Assembly (NCBI GenBank): GCA_014529385.2
Contig: CM043959.1
Coordinates: 49,047,928-49,111,927, forward strand
DNA: 64,000 bases
Direction of reading: 5' to 3'
Source of the DNA: Adiantum capillus-veneris
Lineage: Eukaryota; Streptophyta; Polypodiopsida; Polypodiales; Pteridaceae
The notes under the pieces are model-generated. The model had not been told where the DNA came from. It made no database searches and was given only the letters and a program-made list of their open reading frames with translations. Both the position numbers and the translations under genes were made by a program. Every line of letters starts with the position of its first letter. Position 1 is the first letter of the stretch. This document shows positions 55,891-64,000 of the stretch, in pieces.

Positions 55891-56690
55891 CTTGATGGGC
55901 CTATAGATATACTTGAGTACATCTCAAATCTCAAGTTTGAGCTAACAATACCTTATGGAGACCAAGTTACAAGCCAAAGTTCCTGTGTCTTGGTGCTGAG
56001 AGTGTTTTGAGTGTTGTTTCAAGTGCAATTCACCAAAATTACTCTAACTTTTGATACACAACTCCAGATTGAGCCCGTAAAGTGAGGAAGAAATCTTGTG
56101 AGCAATAGGAAACGTTTTTTTAGGTTTCCTAACTCCAAACTTTGTTAGGATCCCATAACTAGTTTTCATGGCCTAAAGGATCACAAAGCTTAACTAGTGA
56201 CCTGACTAGTGACCAAAAGGGTTAAGTTGCACTGATCCAAGGTGTGCTTTGTCAAAGGCTATCTTGAGAGTTTTGAGTGAGCCTTTACCATGACAAATTA
56301 TCCACCACCAGGGTTTTCTACTCAACTCAGAGACAAACAAACCGCAAGAAATGTTGTAACACCTTTGAGAATGAGAATCTCTATCGAGCACCACACTCCA
56401 ATCAAACCTACATGCACACACAAGCAAAAGAGGAAAATCACACAAGATAAGAGAGAGATTAACCACTAATTAGTTACGATCTAGCTAATCAAAGCATCAT
56501 TAGCAATCACAAGAAGAATGAGAGAGGCATAGTGAAAGAGAATTAAGCATTGATTAGTGTTAACCAAGTCACATGAGCAAGGAGCAGATCAAGGAATCCA
56601 TAGCCACACACCTCTAGAGCTCTCACCAAAGAGTGCTCTCAACAAATGAGCTTGAAAACCCCAATTTCTTTTACACACTTCCTTATATAC
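55891..56690. other. Intergenic stretch left of the second Tat element
   Basis: No motif-bearing frame. The minus frame at 56206-56466 is not recognised. Confidence 0.45.
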
Positions 56691-58415
56691 TGATAGCCGT
56701 TTTTCGGCTCTCCGTAATTGCCATAGTGAGTTAACCCACCCTACCAAAATTATCCAAACACTGTGGCTATCCCTACCATTTCACTGTATATAGGTGTGTG
56801 TGAGTTAACGGACTTTTCCCATATCTTCTTAAGAACCCTTAAATAGCTAGTCACTGGGCTAGTTGAGCCAAAAAATAAAAAAATAAAAAATATAAGTATA
56901 TTATGGCCCATTTGTGTGTAAATATTTCATTGTATATAGGGCCTAAATAAAAGGATTTTTCATAATTATTTTGGTGTTTATTTAAATATTTCTACCTATG
57001 GTGTGTTTTTAATGCTATGTACATTGACCCAACATTACCATATTTCTTCTTACCATTTTGCGTACTCTTTATTCCATATAAAAATAATTTCATGCAAGCT
57101 TCTCTTATTTTTGGTGTAACTCCATCCCAACAAAAATCCAAAAAAACTAGTTTATTTATGTGTATATTTTTTCACTATTGTCATTTTTTCCTTCCTACAT
57201 CTATTCTCTATTACTCTCATAAATTAGACCACCAAAAATATTCATTTGTTTATGGTAGACTTATAATGAGAGAGATTTATTTTGACCCCTTTATATTTTT
57301 TCCACCTATATTATTTATATTAGACATATATATTTTTTTTTAGGCCCCTCAATATTTGATTTTCTTAGTTGTACTATTCACTTATATCATGATCTCAACA
57401 ATATCTTCAATGATAGATCTACCAAATAAGGTCAAGGATATGTGGCATGCATGCATACACCATGGGGAGCTCACTCTTGGAGATATTCAAAAGAATCATC
57501 CAAAGAAGGACCTCACAAGGACTTTGTGCAGTGGAAAAAACAGTCGGTTTTGATGAATTTTTAAAGATCACATGCTTCCCGAATTTGAAAAGGTGATACA
57601 AACAAAAGTTGTAGCTCGTGAGCTGAACTTTTACCTCAAAGTTTTTCATATTTTTTTGAGCTACGAGCTGTGAGCTATGATTTTATTGGTGGACCCCAGT
57701 TTGCCCATGCTATGCAGCCACACTCCCTCTTCCACTTTATCATTTTCCTCTTTCACACACACTTCTCCACTCATTTTCCCTACCTCTCTCACCACTCCTC
57801 TCTGCACCCTACTCACCTTCTTCTCAACCTTGAATAATAAGAGAAACCATGGTAAACTCATGTCTCCTACACACACTTCCATTCCAAAATTGACCACCTA
57901 GTCTCATTTTTCCTCATCCATATTACCCATATCTATCAAAAAAACCACAAAATTTAGCCTCTTCTCTTGAAAGACAACATCATGGTGATTGATTACTCAT
58001 GTTCACTTACCTTGGCTCTCAAGGAAGGTCAAGAGTGGAGAAACAACGTACCGTCAAAGCTAGTGGACCGTCAACAAGCGTCAAAATTGACCCTACTCAA
58101 GACACTTGGAGCATCAACATTGTAAGAAATCCATAATTTCTTACCTATTAAGAGTTTTTTCTTCCTTATTTGTACCCTACATGGATACTCCCATTGTAAA
58201 TATCCAATTCTATTTGTAAATTAATAAAATACTAACTCTACTAATTTACTAACACTAACCTACTATAAAAAGTCCTATCACCTCCACTTCTCTCCTCTCT
58301 CTCTTCTTCATCTATCCCCACCAACTTCTTGATAATTCCAAGCAAAATAAATTAGATAAGTGCTGAAAATCTAACCCAACCATGGTTAGAGGAGTAACCC
58401 TAGCCCTCAAAATTG

Positions 58416-58428
58416 CTATAAAAGGAGG
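58416..58428 (+). promoter_or_regulatory. TATA box of the second Tat LTR
   Basis: CTATAAAAGGAGG, equivalent to CTATATAAGGAGG at 3203-3215 in the first element. Transcription of the element probably starts ~30 bases on. Confidence 0.5.
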
Positions 58429-59079
58429 GTGTAGCTAGCACAAAAAGGGGGGAGCCATAAGCAAGAGCACTATGCTATAGCTTGAGAAGCCAAGCTCAAC
58501 CTCTTTAGAAGGAGCTCTTGAGTGGAAGCTCATTGTCTTATGCATATGCATGTGTTGTATTAGGGGTGATTAGCAAGGGAACTCTATGCCATTGTAAGAG
58601 AGAGTGATCATTCAATTGAGAGTAGGAAATCTATCATTTCTCCTACTAGTGTAAGCCCAACATTTGTTGAATCAAGGAGGGTGGATTTGGACTAAGCTTG
58701 GATACTTTGTCTCTCTTCCAACGTAAAGTAGTGGACAACAATGGTGTGTAAGTGTCTTGGTGTGTTTTTAAGTTCTTGATAGCTTGTCTGTGGGTGTTGT
58801 CATCAATTCAGCCATAAATTCCACATATTGTAAGAGGGCAACAGGGTGGAGAGGACTCCCCTGGCCTTAAGACAGTGATTGGGGTGGCTTTCTTGTGATG
58901 TGTTGTGGTGTAATTTACTCAAGCTATGTTGAAAAATACTAATCTCACTTTGATTGGTCGTGACAGATTTTTAAGAAGGTATTAATGCAACAAGCATCCC
59001 CTCCCCCTTCTCTCTCTTTCTTACATATATAATTGTGTTTGCTTGATCACGGCCGATACATTTCAAAGCAGACCGAGCA

Positions 59080-59080
<1 letters not shown>

Positions 59081-59173
<93 letters not shown>
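59081..59173. repeat. (CT)n microsatellite within the LTR
   Basis: About 92 bases of pure CT, one of the longest in the window. It lies in the U5 side of the LTR, so it would be in the element's RNA leader. Confidence 0.95.
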
Positions 59174-59175
<2 letters not shown>

Positions 59176-59350
59176 GCGTCCTAGTTCGCATCCAAAACTA
59201 GGTGGTGTCCCAAATTTGTGTAGGGTTAGGCTGTGGGTTTGTGTGTGTGTTTGTTGTTTTTTCCAACCCCAACCCAATTCAGTAGCACGGGAGCCTAGAA
59301 GGGTGCTTAGAGGCCACTCTTCTTGTTGCCCGCCCTGGACCGCCTCAAAT

Positions 59351-59369
59351 TGGTGCCCCCACTGAGGAC
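59351..59369 (+). other. Primer-binding site of the second Tat element
   Basis: TGGTGCCCCCACTGAGGAC starts three bases after the inferred LTR end. It would pair with a tRNA 3' end of ...GGCACCA. Which tRNA cannot be told by eye. Confidence 0.5.
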
Positions 59370-59967
59370 GGCTTGTGTATTTTTGTGTAGGATCAACCTT
59401 TAACATAGTCAAATAGGTTGCATGAATCACGAGAATTTGTATGATCCTTTTATTCCCATTACAAGGCAAAAGGTGCACATAATTGTTAGTACTAAGTTGC
59501 AATTTCAACGTGTAATTCATAGAATTTTAGGTCCTCTTAGGTTGGTAGAGATAAACGCATCAGTAAATCCCTTTATTTTGCCTCTCATTAGGTACAACCT
59601 TAGTTTGGACGTTTATATTTTTGTTTTGTTTTAAGCATTAGGTCATGCATAGACCATGGATAATGGCCCAAGACTTGAGGTTTTCCCCTTCCATTTCACT
59701 CCACACAGTAGAATAAACGTTGCAATTAGTAGGAAGATCCACTTTCAACAACGTATGGTGTTCATGTTTGGTGTCGAAAGAGTAGGAGAAATTCTGGCAT
59801 CACCAAACCCTGTCATCCTGCCTCTTATTGATTATCATAGGTCATTTGATGTGAATATTTTTATTTTGTTGTAGAATAGATTGCAATTTAGAAAATATTA
59901 CTGTGTAAATCTTTAATTAAAAAAAAACAAACAAACAAAAACGTGTTGTCACCTTAAAACTGATTCA
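59370..59967 (+). other. Leader between primer-binding site and gag
   Basis: Two short plus frames (59422-59634 and 59656-59874) resemble each other: AFGV or LGP.., VGEI, NP.ILPLI.Y..S.DV.IF. This suggests a duplicated leader segment. Not known proteins. Confidence 0.4.
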
Positions 59968-61233
59968 ATGGAGGCCCAACGCCAAATGTCTGGATATCCT
60001 CTTTTCTTTGGAGAGCCTGGAGAGGATGCAGAATTATTTTTAGCAAATTTCAAGATGTCTTGTCGTATCAAGAGGATAGTAACTGATTAAGAACGCGTAG
60101 AGATGTTTGAAGTGGTCCTTAGGAAAGATGCTAGCACTTGGTTTGACTCGTTGCCTGAGGAAGTTAAAAGGAATTACACGGAAGTTGTGAATCATTTCAA
60201 GAGATACTTCTTTGATCCCCAAAACACTCAAAAACTATGGCAAGACATTGTTTCTCATAAGCAAAAATACCTAGATGACTACTACTTGTATAAGCAAGAG
60301 TTTCTACGTCTTTGGGCTGTATGGGTGAGAAATGTTGCTAACCCTGGTGATGGTGCAGAGTTCCTAAAGAAGGAGAAGTTCATAGCCGAACTCTTTCATG
60401 ACCTTAAGATAAAAGTTGAGGAAGGTGCACCTGCTACCTTTGATGCAGCTGAAACTAGGGCTGCTGAGAAATATAGAAAACACAAGTGCCTAAGGGGAGA
60501 GGTTCCAATAGAAGGTCTTAGACCCAAAGGTAAGTCACAAGCATCAACATCTAGGGAGATTCCTGAGGTAACGGCGAAAGTGATTGAGAAGTTAAATGAA
60601 TCTTTAAGCAGCTTGACAATTCACCTTGCACAAGCTGTAGGTCCAAAGGGACAAGCAAAGAAGTCTGAAGAGCGAGATCCACGACCTAGGAGAGTCTTGC
60701 AATGTTGGAATTGCGGAGAGTATGGACATGGGATGTATAATTGTCCTTGGCCCCGTGGGGAGCCAGGGAGACCTAACTTGAATTACCTAGTGATGAATGC
60801 AGGTGAAGGAACTGGTCAACAACCAAGGCTTCTACAAAGACCAAATCGAACAAGACCACCTCCACAAGAGGTAGAAGGAGTTCCACCTTTGCCAGATCCA
60901 AATGTGCATGTGGTAGAGGTGACAAACTCAAATGAGGTTGACATGGAAGCAAATGGCATTAAGCGTGGCCGAGGAAAAGGTAAAGAGAAAGAAGGTGTCA
61001 CATCACAGAGTGACCACCACATAGGTGAGGATGAAGTGATCTTGCTTGGTCACAAGGTTTCCTATAAAGGCATTGAGGTGGATCCTTCAAAGACAAAGGC
61101 TCAAGAATCTCAAAGAGGTCATCTCATTCATTCAAAAGGTGAAGTATATGTCACGCTTTATTCACTTAGCTTCGGAGTTGCTTCATCCTTTGCAAAAGTT
61201 GACACAACAAGTAGAATTTGCATGGTCTTATGA
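59968..61233 (+). pseudogene. Tat gag with one internal stop, fused in frame to the RT tail
   Basis: The capsid and RNA-binding protein of the retrotransposon. The ATG at 59968 opens a frame with one stop (TAA, 60088-60090); the rest runs to 61233. The gag core shows ASTWFDSLPEEV, HFKRYFFDP and a CCHC zinc knuckle (CWNCGEYGHGMYNC, about 60707-60748). A Pro-rich linker follows. Then, with no protease, the frame runs at about 61040 into ILLGHKVSYKGIEVDPSKTK, a sequence that normally lies at the end of the RT palm. So a deletion of the protease and most of the RT has joined gag to the RT tail in frame. After this the gag frame goes out of register with the rest of pol. ATG 59968 is chosen because the earlier leader is closed. 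Confidence 0.85.
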
Positions 61234-61560
61234 GCTTGAAGAGTACTTTTGTAACATTAAAGTCATTTTGTCAGAGCTACCAATACTCATGCCTCCTTTT
61301 TGGGAGTACACATTCTTTGTTAGCTCTAGTGTTGGGAAGGAAAAAATTGGTGCAGTTTTATTACAACAAGATCCCCACAGTACCAGGATGCGACCCATCT
61401 ACTTTGCTAGTAGGGTCATGAATGCTTTGGAGAGAGGCTACACGGAGGCAGAACCCATGATGTTGTCTCTCATGTTTGCGGTGAGAAAGTTTAGATCCTA
61501 CTGGCTACCAAAACCTTTTGTAATTCTCACTGCAAAAAAAATTATTTCCTTGGGTGTCAT
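61046..61560 (+). pseudogene. Tat pol: RT connection and first RNase H
   Basis: Frame +1 relative to gag. Reads FIQKVKYMSRFIHLASELLH, PLQKLTQQVEFAWS, IGAVLLQQDP, RPIYFASRVMNALERGYTEA (RNase H) and KFRSYWLPKPFVILTA. It ends in a frameshift near 61555. The RT fingers and palm are absent. Confidence 0.85.
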
Positions 61561-63611
61561 CTCAAATGAATCTTAGCACCAGGATCTCAAAGTGGATTAT
61601 GGAATTGCAAGAGTTCCAATACTCTTTCAAGGTAGAAGATAGTGTGCGTGCACAATTGGCAGGGATCCTTACTTATAGGGTACATGAGAAGGAGATTAAG
61701 GTGCCTGAAGTAAAGACCCTACCATTGTCACCACCTAAAAGTATTCCTAATGCTTTTACCTTGTTCTTTGATGGATCTTTTCAACGAGTCACAGGGAAAG
61801 CAGGGGGAGGGCTAGTATTGCTCAACCCAAGTGGAGAGGTGGTCATGAAAGAGAAGGTCAATCTACCAGGTTCAACTAGCAACAATGAAGCAGAATACGA
61901 CACACTACTTCATGGTTTAAAGATATGCATTGGCCAAGGTATACAATGTCTCATGGTAAAAGGGGATGCACTTCTCATTGTGAAGCAAATTTTAGGCATT
62001 TGGGCATGCAAGAATGAAAGCCTAAGGACAAAAGTTCATGCCATTCGTAGATTGTTTAATCAATTTGAAGAAGTGCAACTATATCATATTCCTAGGAAAC
62101 AAAATGAAGATGCCGATTTACTTGCATAACAAGCAGTTACATGTGTTGAGAAAGAAGTGCAAGTCATCATGGTGGCAGCAACTGTCAAGCAACCGAGATA
62201 CTAGGGATTGGAGTCATTGACTCCCATTATTAGCTACATTTTGGAGGGTGATTTTCCACAAGACTTCACGAAGGCTCAGAAGAGGAGACTCATGAAAAAG
62301 GCAAGCGTGTATCTCTTTATAGAAGGATCCCTCTATCAAAGAGGGAAGGATCAAGTGTGCAGAAGAGTACCAACTATCAAGGAAATTCTAGCCATTCTAA
62401 AAGGTTTGCATGAAGAGGCATGTGGTGGTCATTTTGCCCAAGAGTTAACTGTGAAGAAGATTTTTCTTGCTGGGTATGTTTGGCCAAGTCTGCATGTGGA
62501 TGTCCAACATTGGTGTAAAAGTTGTCAAGTAAATGGGAATAGAAGACTGGTTTATGGTCCAAGGCAAATCGTACTTGCAAATGAACCCTTTGAAAAGTGG
62601 GGCATTGATGCTATAGGTCCTCTCCCTAGGACAAAAAATGGTAAACTCTACATTCTAGTGGCTGTAGACTATATGACTAGGTAGGTGGAAGCACAAAGTG
62701 TGGCAAAGGTAAATGAGAAAACAGTGAGCAAATTTGTCTACACTCACATTTGTTGTAGATTTGGCACACCTTTGGAGATTGTTTCTGATAATGGTCCAGG
62801 GTTTAGAAAGGGCTTGCTCACAGAGGTCTGTGAAGAACTTCACATTCTACATCGTCATAGTACACCCTACTATCCCCAATCCAATGGTCTGGTAGAAAAA
62901 GCCAATGGTGTCATTGCAAGCATCATTAGAAAGATGGTGAGAAACAAGACAAAGTTGTGGGATGACTTCTTGGATGGTGCCTTGTGGGCGTATCGAACCA
63001 CATATAGGGAAGCCACGGAGTTTACACCATTTCACTTGGTCTATGGCCAAGAGGCTTTACAACCAATTGAGCTCAACATTCCAACAATGCGACTTCATGG
63101 CAAAGCAACACAAGATGATCAAGAAGCATGGATAGATTGACTTCTTACCTTAGCTAAGCTTGAGTGGAAAATAGAAGCAGCATACAAGTGCTACAAGAGG
63201 AAAGCTACGCAGGAGAAGGAGAAGCTTAACAAGAAACTAAAGGACAAAGGCATCAATGAAGGAGATCTTGTGCTAAGGTATGACAATCGACTCGATAATT
63301 GTTTTGATGTCAAATTTGAAACTAGACGGCAAGGGCCATACATAGTCAAGAAGGCTTTCAATTCAAGTTACTATCAACTTATGGACTTGAATGGGAAAGA
63401 GCACTCCAGGAAGGTAAACGGATATCGCTTGAAGCCTTATTTGAGTTGCCTTCTACCAAAGATCTGTCAAAGGACATTTGTCTCATGTAAGTATTGTTAC
63501 ATGAAGCATGAGTGTAACTCCATCCAAAATTCTGAGGGGCCAAACAATGAAGATCTCGTCAAGGACTCTGAAGCACTCTCTATGGAAAAGATGCTTTATG
63601 ATGGTACATGA
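61554..63611 (+). pseudogene. Tat pol: archaeal-like RNase H and integrase, four in-frame stops
   Basis: One frame with stops at 62127, about 62202, 62682 and 63138. The second RNase H has ALFFDGSFQR, NNEAEY, KGDALLIVKQ and the expected D in NEDADL. The integrase has the HHCC domain (LHEEACGGHFAQE, QHWCKSCQ), the core (WGIDAIGPLP, EIVSDNGPGF, LVEKANG) and a C-terminal module (RRQGPYIVKKA). The DDE residues are kept. The stop at 62682 replaces the Trp of MTRW. About 60 percent of residues look alike between this and 1-2082. The tail (63460-63611) is variable. Confidence 0.9.
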
Positions 63612-63626
63612 ATATACCATCATCCT

Positions 63627-63639
63627 GGGGGAGGGCTAA
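63627..63639 (+). other. Polypurine tract of the second Tat element
   Basis: GGGGGAGGGCTAA directly before the 3' LTR start (TGATAACC), the same string as at 2098-2110. Confidence 0.75.
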
Positions 63640-64000
63640 TGATAACCGTTTTTCAGCTCTCCGTAATTTCCATAGTGAGTTAACCCACCCTACCAAAATC
63701 ATCCAAACACTGTGGCTATCCCTACCATTTCACTGTATATAGGTGTGTGTGAGTTAGGAGACTTTTCCCATATCTTCTTAAAAACCCTTAAATAGCTAGT
63801 CACTGTGCTAGTTGAGCCAAAAAAAAAAAAAAAAAAAAAAAGTATATTATAGCCCATTTGTGTGTAAATATTTCATTGTATATAGAGCCTAAATAAAAGG
63901 ATTTTTCATAATTATTTTGGTATTTATTTAAATATTTCTACCTATGGTGTGTTATTTATGCTATGTACATTGACTCAACATTACCATATTTTTTCTTACC
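63640..64000 (+). repeat. 3' LTR of the second Tat element (cut by the window end)
   Basis: TGATAACCGTTTTTCAGC aligns with the start of the 5' LTR at 56691, and the match runs to the last base of the window. A 22-base A run at about 63820 replaces the looser A-rich stretch of the 5' copy. Confidence 0.9.

Larger units (their letters stand above)
56691..59347 (+). repeat. 5' LTR of the second Tat element (2657 bp)
   Basis: It starts TGATAGCCGTTTTTCGGC. The first ~360 bases match the 3' LTR at 63640-64000 with roughly a dozen substitutions and a changed A run, so insertion is not very recent. It ends ...ACCGCCTCA just before the primer-binding site. Blocks shared with the first Tat element's LTR show they are one family. 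A long CT tract lies within its last 300 bases. Confidence 0.8.

Overview
This window reads as repeat-rich nuclear DNA of a land plant, most likely one with a large genome. A fern or lycophyte is my guess, but no marker gene proves it. Reasons: two Ty3/gypsy elements of the Tat type (one with a visible second, archaeal-like RNase H), a plant-style Helitron Rep-helicase, fragments of PPR genes carrying the DVVSWNALI signature, a CACTA-type end, tRNA-derived SINE-like units, and very many long (CT)n/(GA)n and (TG)n tracts. I see no intact host gene, no rRNA or tRNA gene, no CRISPR and no bacterial operon. Nearly all coding sequence belongs to mobile elements, and most of it is broken.

Layout. 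0-4 kb: 3' half of a Ty3/Tat element on + (RNase H, integrase, polypurine tract, ~1.9 kb 3' LTR); its reading frame is open. 4-5.3 kb: a short tandem array of SINE-like units, a compound microsatellite, and one CACTA terminus with TAGCGACG subterminal repeats. 6.4-11.9 kb: an LTR element on - with ~1.45 kb LTRs that carries only a gag-like frame (TR-GAG-like); a diverged relative lies at 44.8-47.45 kb. 12-21 kb: mostly non-coding, with a MITE-like element, AT-rich dispersed repeats and many CT tracts. 21.3-25.4 kb: a decayed Helitron RepHel gene on -. 26-32 kb: a patchwork with a coiled-coil reading frame, PPR fragments, triplicated blocks, and a Helitron-like 5' terminus at 32,084.

33.8-40.4 kb: the most unusual unit. 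Direct repeats of ~765 bp with TG...CA ends and a polypurine tract flank a gag-like ORF1 with an RGG-like tail and a Penelope-type reverse transcriptase; no integrase or RNase H was seen. 40.4-44.8 kb: dispersed and tandem repeats. 47.8-50.5 kb: two decayed helical or coiled-coil reading frames that I do not recognise. 50.65-50.85 kb: a foldback element with 52-bp inverted repeats. 52.4-53.8 kb: a gypsy pol fragment on - split by a second copy of the MITE-like element. 54.4-55.9 kb: an array of diverged ~300-bp units, each carrying a 20-bp palindrome.

56.7-64 kb: a second Tat element on + with a 2.66 kb 5' LTR, primer-binding site, gag, a pol lacking protease and most of the RT, and a 3' LTR that runs off the window. 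The elements do not form one pathway; they are nested and adjacent insertions. What links them is shared sequence: the two Tat LTRs share blocks, the two gag-only elements share a covarying palindrome, and the MITE-like copies share termini.
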